NCBI GenBank assembly: GCA_050291465.1
Contig: JBNKJV010000005.1
Location: 62,001 to 126,000, forward strand
Origin: CBFDBF01 sp050291465
GTDB taxonomy: Bacteria; Pseudomonadota; Gammaproteobacteria; Chromatiales; Chromatiaceae
Length of the DNA: 64,000 nt
Direction: 5' to 3'
A model generated the notes under the pieces. It worked only from the letters and a program-made list of their open reading frames with translations, was not told the origin of the DNA and made no database searches. The position numbers were made by a program, and so were the translations under genes. Below are positions 31,357-39,238 of the stretch, one piece after another; position 1 is the stretch's first letter; each line of letters opens with the position of its first letter.

Positions 31357-31393
31357 ATAGGAAATACCGATTAAGTGATATGAAATAAACGAT
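31357..31393 (+). promoter_or_regulatory. Candidate OxyR site before katG
   Basis: Four tetramers with exact seven-base spacing (ATAG, CGAT, TATG, CGAT) compare with the OxyR pattern ATAG-N7-CTAT-N7-ATAG-N7-CTAT at 11 of 16 positions. Centre is about 110 bases before the katG start. Confidence 0.35.
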
Positions 31394-31485
31394 TTCAACA
31401 ATAAGTTATCTGCCCTTAGATTTATCACAGGCCCGCCAAGAAACGGGCGAACTGAACTGATGGTCAACTTATAGGAGATAACCTT

Positions 31486-33669
31486 ATGTCTGATGCCAGC
31501 AAATGCCCGTTCCATCACACCGCGGGGGGAGGCACCTCGAACCGGGACTGGTGGCCGAACCGATTACGGCTGGAGATTCTGCGCCAGCACTCCTCTAAAT
31601 CCGATCCCATGGGGGAGGATTTCAATTACGCCGAAGCGTTCAAAAGTCTTGATCTGGATGCGGTAAAGAAGGATCTGCATGCATTGATGACCGATTCCCA
31701 GGAGTGGTGGCCGGCGGACTTCGGCCACTACGGACCCCTGTTCATCCGCATGGCCTGGCACAGCGCCGGCACCTACCGTACCGGAGACGGTCGTGGCGGC
31801 GGCGGCACCGGGAACCAGCGTTTCGCGCCGGTCAACAGCTGGCCCGACAATGTCAACCTGGATAAGGCGCGCAGACTGCTGTGGCCCGTCAAGCAGAAGT
31901 ACGGCCGCAAGATCTCCTGGGCCGACCTGATGATCCTCGCAGGTAATGTGGCCCTGGAGTCCATGGGGTTCAAGACCTTCGGTTTCGGCGGCGGGCGCGA
32001 GGACATCTGGGAGCCGGAACAGGATATCTACTGGGGCCGGGAGGGTGACTGGCTGGATGATAAACGCTATTCCGGGGAACACGAGGAGCTGGAAAATCCC
32101 CTCGCCGCGGTGCAGATGGGCCTGATATACGTGAATCCCGAAGGTCCCAACGGCAACCCGGACCCGATCGCCGCCGCCAGGGATATTCGTGAGACCTTCG
32201 CCCGCATGGCCATGAACGATGAAGAGACGGTTGCGCTCATCGCCGGCGGTCACAGCTTTGGTAAAACCCACGGTGCCGGTGATGCCGCCCATGTCGGGGC
32301 CGAACCGGAGGCCGCGGGTATCGAGGAACAGGGTCTCGGCTGGAGCAGCAGCTTCGGCAGCGGCAAGGCCGGCGATACCATCACCAGCGGTCTGGAAGTC
32401 ACCTGGACCCGTACACCGACGCAGTGGAGCAACAACTTCTTCGAGAACCTGTTCGGTTACGAATGGGAGCTGTCGAAGAGCCCGGCCGGTGCCCACCAGT
32501 GGGTGCCGAAGGACGGTGCGGGGGCGGGTGCCATTCCGGATGCCCACGATCCGTCCAAGAGCCACGTGCCCACCATGTTGACCACCGACCTTTCCCTGAG
32601 GTTCGATCCGGTCTACGAGAAGATCTCCCGTCGGTTTTACGAGCATCCGGATGAGTTCGCGGACGCCTTCGCCCGGGCCTGGTTCAAACTGACCCACCGG
32701 GACATGGGGCCCCGCACCCGTTATCTCGGCCCGGAGGTTCCCGCCGAAGAACTGATCTGGCAGGATCCCGTCCCGGCGGTGGATCATGAGCTGATCGATG
32801 CGAACGACGCCGCCTCGCTTAAAGGCAAGATCCTCGTTTCCGGGCTGTCCGTCTCCGAGCTGGTGTCCACCGCCTGGGCCTCGGCGTCCACCTTCCGCGG
32901 TTCCGATAACCGCGGCGGCGCCAACGGTGCCCGTATCCGGCTGGCGCCGCAGAAGGAGTGGGGGGTCAATCAGCCGCAACGGCTGGCCAAGGTGCTCGAA
33001 ACCCTCGAAGGTATTCAGCGTGAGTTCAACAGCGCACAGAGCGGCGGCAAGCGGGTCTCCATGGCGGATCTTATGGTTCTCGCCGGTTGCGCGGGTGTTG
33101 AGAAGGCGGCGAAGAACGCCGGTTATGAAGTGACGGTTCCGTTCGCACCGGGCCGTATGGATGCTTCTCAGGAACAGACCGACGTGGAGTCCTTCGCCGT
33201 GCTGGAGCCGGTTGCGGACGGGTTCCGTAACTACCAGAAGAGGAAATACTCGGTCTCCGCCGAGGAGCTGCTGGTGGATCGGGCGCAACTGCTGACCCTG
33301 ACCCCGCCGGAGATGACGGTCCTGGTGGGCGGCATGCGCGTTCTCAATACCAATCATGGACAGACCGGGCACGGTGTCTTCACCCAGCGGCCGGAATCCC
33401 TGAGCAACGACTTCTTCGTGAATCTGCTGGACATGAGCACCACCTGGAAGGCGGTCTCCCCCGACGAGGATGTGTTCGAAGGAAGGGATCGCAAGACCGG
33501 GGAAGTGAAGTGGACCGCTACCCGCGTCGACCTGGTGTTCGGTTCCAACTCCGAGCTGCGTGCCCTGGCAGAGGTCTATGGCACCGCCGATTCCGGGGAG
33601 AAGTTTGTGCATGACTTCGTGGCGGCCTGGGACAAGGTGATGAATCTGGATCGCTTTGATCTGGTTTGA
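31486..33669 (+). CDS. katG: Catalase-peroxidase KatG
   Basis: 727-residue bifunctional heme enzyme that removes H2O2. The distal heme pocket is Arg88, Trp91 and His92 in FIRMAWHSAGTYR. The Trp-Tyr-Met adduct residues are Trp91, Tyr215 (MGLIYVNPEGP) and Met241, and the proximal His is His256 in IAGGHSFGKTHGAG. The duplicated C-terminal peroxidase-like domain (STAWASASTFRGSDNRGGAN) is complete, so the length is normal. Start ATG 31486 follows TAGGAGATAACC. No signal peptide, so cytoplasmic. Located in an oxidative-stress group with oxyR and bacterioferritin. Confidence 0.97.
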   Translation: MSDASKCPFHHTAGGGTSNRDWWPNRLRLEILRQHSSKSDPMGEDFNYAEAFKSLDLDAVKKDLHALMTDSQEWWPADFGHYGPLFIRMAWHSAGTYRTGDGRGGGGTGNQRFAPVNSWPDNVNLDKARRLLWPVKQKYGRKISWADLMILAGNVALESMGFKTFGFGGGREDIWEPEQDIYWGREGDWLDDKRYSGEHEELENPLAAVQMGLIYVNPEGPNGNPDPIAAARDIRETFARMAMNDEETVALIAGGHSFGKTHGAGDAAHVGAEPEAAGIEEQGLGWSSSFGSGKAGDTITSGLEVTWTRTPTQWSNNFFENLFGYEWELSKSPAGAHQWVPKDGAGAGAIPDAHDPSKSHVPTMLTTDLSLRFDPVYEKISRRFYEHPDEFADAFARAWFKLTHRDMGPRTRYLGPEVPAEELIWQDPVPAVDHELIDANDAASLKGKILVSGLSVSELVSTAWASASTFRGSDNRGGANGARIRLAPQKEWGVNQPQRLAKVLETLEGIQREFNSAQSGGKRVSMADLMVLAGCAGVEKAAKNAGYEVTVPFAPGRMDASQEQTDVESFAVLEPVADGFRNYQKRKYSVSAEELLVDRAQLLTLTPPEMTVLVGGMRVLNTNHGQTGHGVFTQRPESLSNDFFVNLLDMSTTWKAVSPDEDVFEGRDRKTGEVKWTATRVDLVFGSNSELRALAEVYGTADSGEKFVHDFVAAWDKVMNLDRFDLV

Positions 33670-33747
33670 CTGCCTGCACGGGAGGAGATTGCTGGCAACG
33701 GCCACAGGGAGGTGGCCGCTCAGCATCGGTTAAAGGGGGGTATTGAG

Positions 33748-33900
33748 ATGAAAAGTGAAAGTAAGAGTGGTATCGCTGTCGATCGATCCAAATACCGGAA
33801 GAGGGGTTACTGGCTGTCGGTGCTGGATCTGGCGGTGGTTATCGCCCGCCACAGGTCCGGTCTGGAGCGGTACCGCAGATTTCCCGGAACCGGCGGATGA
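33748..33900 (+). CDS. Micro-ORF downstream of katG (50 aa)
   Basis: MKSESKSGIAVDRSKYRKRG begins a basic peptide of 50 residues with a short hydrophobic patch (YWLSVLDLAVVIARH). A purine-rich GGGGGG stretch lies eight bases before ATG 33748. Its stop overlaps the next micro-ORF start as ATGA, which supports both as real coupled genes. No family recognised. Confidence 0.45.
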   Translation: MKSESKSGIAVDRSKYRKRGYWLSVLDLAVVIARHRSGLERYRRFPGTGG

Positions 33901-34043
33901 GGATTCAGACCACCGGTTTCAGCCGGGAAACGCCGGCGCCCCCCTGGATAAAGAGATTGGCCTGGGGGGTGCCTTTGTTCTTTTTACTGAAGGGTCTGCT
34001 ATGGCTGGCCATTCCCGGCCTTTACCTGCTGCTCGCCGGGTGA
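33897..34043 (+). CDS. Small single-pass membrane protein (48 aa)
   Basis: Starts at ATG 33897 in an ATGA overlap with the preceding micro-ORF. The peptide opens MRIQTTGFSRETPAPPWIKR and continues with one long hydrophobic helix (GVPLFFLLKGLLWLAIPGLY). Positive residues precede the helix, suggesting N-in topology. The composition is strongly that of a real membrane peptide. Placed after katG and before the convergent bacterioferritin gene; function unknown. Confidence 0.55.
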   Translation: MRIQTTGFSRETPAPPWIKRLAWGVPLFFLLKGLLWLAIPGLYLLLAG

Positions 34044-34125
34044 TGACGGCAACGGCCAATGCCCGGGGGTGTGGTCGCCCGGACTGAACCCGGCGACGGC
34101 ACACCCCATATCCGGATGCCGGATC

Positions 34126-34626
34126 TTATTGAGCGGGAGGCGTCCCAGAAGAGGTGGCCTTGCTTCGCTCTATGGATTGCAGGGCCAGGTAGTTCTCGCC
34201 GAATTTCTGCAGATTCTCCCGTTCGTCATCAAACTGGCCGTAATGACGTTCCTCGTCCTGCACCAGCGCCTCGAACAGTTTACGGGATACGGAATCCGCA
34301 TTCGCGGAGCATTCGTTGGCCCAGTTGTTGTAGTTCTTGACCGCATCCATCTCCATGGAACAGGCCATCTCCAACATATCCTTTACCTCGTGGATCTGTT
34401 GTACCTCCTGATCGGCCTTCAGCTCCACGTCGCCCTTCAGATACAGGATGCGCTCGGCGATGTTTTCGATATGCAGCATCTCTTCGATGGCAGTGCGCCG
34501 AAACAGGCCCGCCAACAGGTCATATCCCTGGTCGTCACATTGAAAATGGAAATACATATATTGATGTACCGCTGACAGTTCATCGGCAACCGCTTTATTC
34601 AGAAGCTCAATACTCTTGTCGTACAT
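34126..34626 (-). CDS. bfr: Bacterioferritin
   Basis: 166-residue four-helix ferritin-like protein. The ferroxidase ligands are all visible: Glu16 (ADELSAVHQYMY), Glu49 and His52 (EEMLHIEN), Glu92 (SMEMDAVKNYN), and Glu125 and His128 (DEERHYGQF). Met50 matches the bacterioferritin heme ligand. The C-terminus has a Ser/Thr/Pro tail. Cytoplasmic iron storage and peroxide control, consistent with katG and oxyR nearby. Start ATG 34626 has AAAGGATTACCC before it. Confidence 0.93.
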   Translation of the reverse strand: MYDKSIELLNKAVADELSAVHQYMYFHFQCDDQGYDLLAGLFRRTAIEEMLHIENIAERILYLKGDVELKADQEVQQIHEVKDMLEMACSMEMDAVKNYNNWANECSANADSVSRKLFEALVQDEERHYGQFDDERENLQKFGENYLALQSIERSKATSSGTPPAQ

Positions 34627-34732
34627 GGGTAATCCTTTTTTTGTCTGACTGAGTGGATCATCCGACGGGATGTGTTAACCGCATTTTCACTCAACCGGCG
34701 GTTTATTGCCATCATCCGGGAGTATCGGCGCC

Positions 34733-35806
34733 CTAGGCGAGCAACGCAACACTCTTGACCTGGGCGTACAGCCGCATTCCCTCGTGCAGACCCAGGGCCA
34801 CTGCGGAGCGGCGGGTGATGCGCGCCAGCAGGGTCTGGCCGTCCTCCATTTCGGTACGTACCAGAAGCTGACTGGGCCCGGTGTCGTGGGTGTCGATCAC
34901 CTTTACCGGCAGGATATTGATAATGCTGGTGTCCGAGTGGGCCTTCAGCGAAAGGCTGACATCCCGCGCCTGTATCTCCACCCTGGCGTGTTTGCCGATG
35001 GGCAGGTCCTCCCGTGTTACGGCCACCCGGCCGCCGTGCATGCCGATCCAGGTCAGATGGTAGGTGTGATCGTGGGCCGAGACGAAACCTTCAAGGAAGG
35101 AGACCGCGTCGTCGTGGCGCGACAGGGGAAGATCGAGCCGCGTCAGGAGATCGGCGGCGCTACCCTGGGCTATTACCCGACCCTGCTCCAGCAGCACCAT
35201 CTGGTCGGCCAGCCGGGCCACCTCGTTGGGATCGTGCGATACATAGAGGGAAGGGATGGCGAACTGGTCGTGAAGGCTTTCCAGGTAGGGCAGAATGGCC
35301 TGCTTGGCGTGATGGTCCAGAGCGGAAAGGGGCTCGTCCATCAGCAGCAGCCTGGGACTGGTCAGCAGGGCTCTGGCGATGGCCACCCGCTGCCGCTCGC
35401 CACCGGAAAGCCCGTGGGATGCCCGTTTCAGTAACGGGCCGATCCCCAATATCTCCACCGCGTCGTCAAAGCCGATGGTGCGCCCTTCCTCCGCTACCAG
35501 CCGGCGGCCGTATTCCAGATTGCGCCGAACGGAAAGGTGCGGAAACAGGCTTGCTTCCTGAAATACATAGCCCACCGGTCGTTTGTGTGCGGGTAGAAAA
35601 CGTTTCCGTTCCTGCCAGATTTCGCCGTTGATCTTGACCAGGCCGTGGTCGACTTTCATCAACCCCGCGATGGCCCGCAATATGCTGGTCTTGCCGGAAC
35701 CGGAGCGTCCGAACAGGGCGGTCACCCCGCTGGCGGGTACGGTAAACGCGGCATCCAGTTGCAACTCTCCCAGGCGGTGCTGCAGATTGACTTCGATATC
35801 GCTCAT
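34733..35806 (-). CDS. modC: Molybdate ABC transporter ATPase ModC
   Basis: 357 residues. N-terminal ABC ATPase: Walker A GRSGSGKTSI, signature LSGGERQRVAIAR, Walker B LLLMDEPLSALD, and switch His in YVSHDPNE. The C-terminal molybdopterin-binding (MOP/TOBE) domain covers about residues 290-357 (ARVEIQARDVSLSL, TRITRRSAVAL-like). I use ATG 35806, preceded by AAGGAGCG; the frame is open upstream only within modB. ATG overlaps the modB stop by four bases. Energises molybdate uptake, which supplies the nitrogenase cofactor genes next door. Confidence 0.95.
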   Translation of the reverse strand: MSDIEVNLQHRLGELQLDAAFTVPASGVTALFGRSGSGKTSILRAIAGLMKVDHGLVKINGEIWQERKRFLPAHKRPVGYVFQEASLFPHLSVRRNLEYGRRLVAEEGRTIGFDDAVEILGIGPLLKRASHGLSGGERQRVAIARALLTSPRLLLMDEPLSALDHHAKQAILPYLESLHDQFAIPSLYVSHDPNEVARLADQMVLLEQGRVIAQGSAADLLTRLDLPLSRHDDAVSFLEGFVSAHDHTYHLTWIGMHGGRVAVTREDLPIGKHARVEIQARDVSLSLKAHSDTSIINILPVKVIDTHDTGPSQLLVRTEMEDGQTLLARITRRSAVALGLHEGMRLYAQVKSVALLA

Positions 35807-36477
35807 ACACCGCTCCTTCGCAGACGCCTCTCCAGCACATAGGTGGCAAAGACCACGATGAAGGAAAACAGCAGCATACCTCCGGCGAGCCAGTGGGCCT
35901 GGGTCCACTCCAGGGATTCCACATGGTCATAGATGGCCACCGACAGCACCTTGGTCTCCCCCGGGATGTTTCCGCCGATCATCAGCACCACGCCGAATTC
36001 ACCGACGGTATGGGCGAAACCGAGCACCGAGCCGGTAAGAAAACCGGGGCGGGCCAGGGGCAGGGCGATGGTGAAGAAACGACGCAGGGGTGAGGCGCGC
36101 AGGGTGGCGGCCACTTCCAAAGGGCGTTCACCCAGCGCCTCGAAGGCGTTGCGCACCGGCTGCACCACGAAGGGCAGTGAATAGATGACCGATCCCACCA
36201 CCAGCCCGGGAAAGGTGAAGGGCAGGGTGCCGAGTCCCAGGGTTTCGGTCAGACGACCCAAAGGCCCTTGGGGACCCAGCAGCAGCAACAGGTAGAAACC
36301 CAGCACCGTGGGCGGTAGCACCAGCGGCAGGGCCACCAGGCTGCCGATAATCTCTTTCCAGCGGGCACGGGAGCGGGCCAACCACCAGGCCAGGGGTGTT
36401 CCGGCGATCAGCAGCACCAGGGTGGTCAGGGCGGCCAGCTTCAGGGTCAGCCACAGCGGTTGCAGTTCCAGCGCCAT
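35803..36477 (-). CDS. modB: Molybdate ABC transporter permease ModB
   Basis: 224-residue inner-membrane permease with about five to six helices. The EAA loop that contacts ModC is visible as EVAATLRASPLRRFFTIALP. Typical ModB stretches are LPLVLPPTVLGFYLL and GFAHTVGEFGVVLMIGGNIP. Middle gene of modABC; 12 bases after modA and overlapping modC. Start ATG 36477. Confidence 0.95.
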   Translation of the reverse strand: MALELQPLWLTLKLAALTTLVLLIAGTPLAWWLARSRARWKEIIGSLVALPLVLPPTVLGFYLLLLLGPQGPLGRLTETLGLGTLPFTFPGLVVGSVIYSLPFVVQPVRNAFEALGERPLEVAATLRASPLRRFFTIALPLARPGFLTGSVLGFAHTVGEFGVVLMIGGNIPGETKVLSVAIYDHVESLEWTQAHWLAGGMLLFSFIVVFATYVLERRLRRSGV

Positions 36478-36489
36478 TCGCCCGTTCCG

Positions 36490-37236
36490 TTATTCGGTGC
36501 CGTAACCGTATTTGTGAATGACGGCTCTGGCCGCCTCGCTGCGCAGATAGTCCAGCAGCGCCCGGGCGGCCGAATTGTCCTCGCCCTTGGTGAGCAATAC
36601 CGCATCCTGACGGATGGGGGTGTACAGGTCATCCGGAATCGACCAACGGCTGCCGCTGTCGTCCAGGGCGATCTGCGCCAGTGCCACGAAGCCCAGTTCC
36701 GCATTGCCGGTGGCGACGAACTGGCGGGTCTGGGCGATGGTGTCGCCGATGACCAGTTTTGGTTCCAGGGCATTATACAGACCGAGGTTACTCATGATCT
36801 CCACGGCCGCGGCGCCGTAAGGGGCGGTCTTCGGATTGGCGATAGCGAGCCTCCGAAAGTCGTCGTTGCCCAATGTCTGTTCGTCCAGCGTCCGTTTTTC
36901 ATCACTGCTCCATAACACCAGCTTGCCGACGGCGTAGGTAAAGCGTCCGCCGGCTTTGTCCTTCTCCTCCAGTAGCTTGGGCCGTTTTTGGTCGGCGGCA
37001 AGAAAGACCTCAAAGGGTGCGCCGTTTTCGATCTGGGCATATAGCTTTCCGGTGGAGCCGTAACTCACAATCGCGTGATGGCCGCTGGCCTGCTCGAAAT
37101 CCGCCGCGATCTCTTTCATCGCGGCGGTGAAATTCGCGGCAACCGCCACATAGACTTCGCCGGCGGACAGGGGAGCGCTGAAGACTAAACAGATGAGATA
37201 GACGGCCTTTAGCCGTCGTTTATGGAACCTGATCAT
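36490..37236 (-). CDS. modA: Molybdate-binding protein ModA
   Basis: 248-residue periplasmic binding protein. Signal peptide from MIRFHKRRLKAVYLICLVFS to about residue 25. Molybdate-site motifs are AVAANFTAAMKEIAADFE, VSYGSTGKLYAQIENGAPFE and FLAADQKRP. I choose ATG 37236 because GAGGAG lies four bases upstream. Divergent from nifL with about 370 bases between; the divergent region holds NifA sites, so the transporter may also respond to nitrogen status, but I see no sigma-54 promoter pointing towards modA. Confidence 0.95.
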   Translation of the reverse strand: MIRFHKRRLKAVYLICLVFSAPLSAGEVYVAVAANFTAAMKEIAADFEQASGHHAIVSYGSTGKLYAQIENGAPFEVFLAADQKRPKLLEEKDKAGGRFTYAVGKLVLWSSDEKRTLDEQTLGNDDFRRLAIANPKTAPYGAAAVEIMSNLGLYNALEPKLVIGDTIAQTRQFVATGNAELGFVALAQIALDDSGSRWSIPDDLYTPIRQDAVLLTKGEDNSAARALLDYLRSEAARAVIHKYGYGTE

Positions 37237-37425
37237 GTGACTCCTCAAAGATTTTCCGATACTGCGTGTATCTCTGATTTATCCAGAAACAAGAAATATG
37301 CCAGCGCGCCCGGGCCGGTAACGGCAACGTCCATAGGTGACGCCGTAGTGCGCAATCTCCTGGGCTTTCGGGCCACAGCGGGGTACGGGCGGTCGGGGGA
37401 GAGTTTGGTTAATGGCGGCGCCTGT

Positions 37426-37441
37426 TGTGGGGTCTCCTACA
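37426..37441. promoter_or_regulatory. NifA upstream activator site 1 (nifL)
   Basis: TGT, ten bases, ACA (TGTGGGGTCTCCTACA). Centre is about 112 bases before the sigma-54 promoter at 37538. Confidence 0.6.
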
Positions 37442-37459
37442 GGATCGAATTCCCTAATT

Positions 37460-37475
37460 TGTCGCATTTATTACA
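37460..37475. promoter_or_regulatory. NifA upstream activator site 2 (nifL)
   Basis: TGTCGCATTTATTACA, a TGT-N10-ACA site centred 34 bases (about three helical turns) from site 1. Confidence 0.6.
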
Positions 37476-37537
37476 AAGGCGCCCCATTTTAGGGCGCGAA
37501 ACAGGCTGAATCGGCCTCTTAAAAGGGGATATGGCGG

Positions 37538-37553
37538 TGGTACGGCTTTTGCA
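37538..37553 (+). promoter_or_regulatory. Sigma-54 promoter of nifLA
   Basis: TGGTACGGCTTTTGCA matches the -24/-12 consensus TGGCACN5TTGCA closely, with GG and GC ten bases apart. Transcription would begin about 40 bases before the nifL start. Confidence 0.75.
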
Positions 37554-37602
37554 ATTCCCCAAATATGTTACCGATTGATGGGCAAGGGGAACGGTGTCGA
37601 AT

Positions 37603-39234
37603 ATGAGCCGCCACGAAAAACCTACCGCCGACGGCCAAGTTATCGATGCCGTCAGTCGCTTCCTGGCCGAGCCTCCGGAAGGCACCCCGGCGGAGGTGAT
37701 CGAGGCGTTCGGCTCCGGCGAGTCCCGTCAGTTTCTGCCGCCGAAGCTGTTTCTGGAGTCGGTAGAACAGGCTCCGATCGCTATCTCCATTACCGAACCC
37801 AGCGCCCGTATCCTTTACGTGAATACTGCTTTCGAACGGTTAACCGGTTATATGCGCGATGAGGTGATCGGCAGGAACGAGTCGGTCCTTTCCAGCCGTT
37901 CGACGCCTTCGGAAGTCTATGAAGAGTTATGGGGGACCATAACGGATGGTCGGGTATGGCAGGGAACCCTGGTCAACCATCGCAAGGATAAAGAGGAGTA
38001 TCTGGCCGAGCTTGTTATCTCCCCGGTTGTGGATCGTGACGGTCGTATCGCTTACTACCTGGGCATGCATCGGGATGTTACGGCGATGCATCAACTGGAG
38101 CAGCAACTGAAGTTCCATAAGGAGCTGACCGAGGCGGCCCTGGATGCGGCGCCCATGGTGGTGGCCATGGTGACCGCTGAGCGCAAGGTGTTGTCCGATA
38201 ATCATGCATACAAGGTGTTGCTCGGCGATCTTGGCGGGGTGGAGCCGGCCGCGCTGTTTCTGGATGCATTGGAGCAGCAGATCGGTTTCGATCTCGCAAA
38301 GGCCTGTTACGCGGGCGAAGGGTTTTCCAATATCGAGGTCAGACTGGACCCGCCGGGCAGCGGATCGCCCCGCTGGTATTCCTGTTCCGGAGTGCGTGTC
38401 GCTGAACTGGACGAGGCCGCCGAGAGCTACTTCAAACCGTCCCAGGGCGGTCGTTGCTGTTTACTGCTGATCGCCAACGAGGTGACCGCAAGCCGCAACC
38501 GTATCAATGAGGCGCGGCTGAACATGATTCGCGCCAGTATGGTGGAGCAGCAGATGATGGAGACGCTGCGGGAAACCATCTCCGGGGCGATTTTTAAACT
38601 GCAGGCGCCTTTGAACGTCATTAAGGCGGCTCTGGCCATGCCGGACCCCAATGGCGAACATGATGCTTTGCGCTACGCTTTGCGCCAGGCGCTGGAAAGC
38701 GGAGACGAGGCATTGGAGAGTCTGAAGGTGGCGCTCCCAGCGTCTCCGCCCGAACAGACCTCAAGATTGAATATTAACGAAATACTGCATGAGGTACTGC
38801 GTCTCAGTACCAACCGTCTGATCAGTGCCGGCGTGGTTGTGGACTGGCAGCCGACGCCGGTTCTGCCCGCGGTTACCGGCAGGGCGAACGCCTTACGCAG
38901 CCTTTTTAAATACCTCATCGAAAATGCCATGTATGCACTCAACGAATCGGGTCGGGATTTCCGGGAGATAAGATTGTCGACCGGTACTGACGGCCGGGAG
39001 CTCATAATCGAGGTGATAGATAACGGCGACGGGCTTCCGGAGTCGAATCGCCTGAAGGCGTTTGAACCCTTTTTCTGCGGCTGGAAGCGGGCCTCGGGGC
39101 ATGCCGGCATGGGATTGACCATGGCGCAGGAAGTGGCCATCGATCACGGCGGCAGCATCGACATCGATAGGGATTATCGCAACGGCTGCCGCGTTGTAAT
39201 CAGATTACCCGTAAACGGAACGGTAGGAGAGTGA
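37603..39234 (+). CDS. nifL: Nitrogen-fixation anti-activator NifL
   Basis: About 543 residues; start ATG 37603, with GTG 37594 an alternative. A first PAS domain (about 45-165) with NTAFERLTGYMRDEVIGRN is the FAD redox sensor type. A second PAS-like region follows, then a helical H-domain and a GHKL ATP-binding domain (VIDNGDGLPESNR; GMGLTMAQEVAIDHGGSI). At the usual phosphoacceptor position the sequence reads AIFKLQAPLN, with no His, which fits NifL acting by protein contact and not by phosphotransfer. Cytoplasmic. It binds and inhibits NifA under oxygen or fixed nitrogen. nifA follows after four bases. Confidence 0.92.
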   Translation: MSRHEKPTADGQVIDAVSRFLAEPPEGTPAEVIEAFGSGESRQFLPPKLFLESVEQAPIAISITEPSARILYVNTAFERLTGYMRDEVIGRNESVLSSRSTPSEVYEELWGTITDGRVWQGTLVNHRKDKEEYLAELVISPVVDRDGRIAYYLGMHRDVTAMHQLEQQLKFHKELTEAALDAAPMVVAMVTAERKVLSDNHAYKVLLGDLGGVEPAALFLDALEQQIGFDLAKACYAGEGFSNIEVRLDPPGSGSPRWYSCSGVRVAELDEAAESYFKPSQGGRCCLLLIANEVTASRNRINEARLNMIRASMVEQQMMETLRETISGAIFKLQAPLNVIKAALAMPDPNGEHDALRYALRQALESGDEALESLKVALPASPPEQTSRLNINEILHEVLRLSTNRLISAGVVVDWQPTPVLPAVTGRANALRSLFKYLIENAMYALNESGRDFREIRLSTGTDGRELIIEVIDNGDGLPESNRLKAFEPFFCGWKRASGHAGMGLTMAQEVAIDHGGSIDIDRDYRNGCRVVIRLPVNGTVGE

Positions 39235-39238
39235 TGTA

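Noticed and set aside
31564..33726. 720-codon open frame antisense to katG
   Set aside because: katG is complete on the plus strand; the antisense product has no recognisable motif and arises from codon bias.
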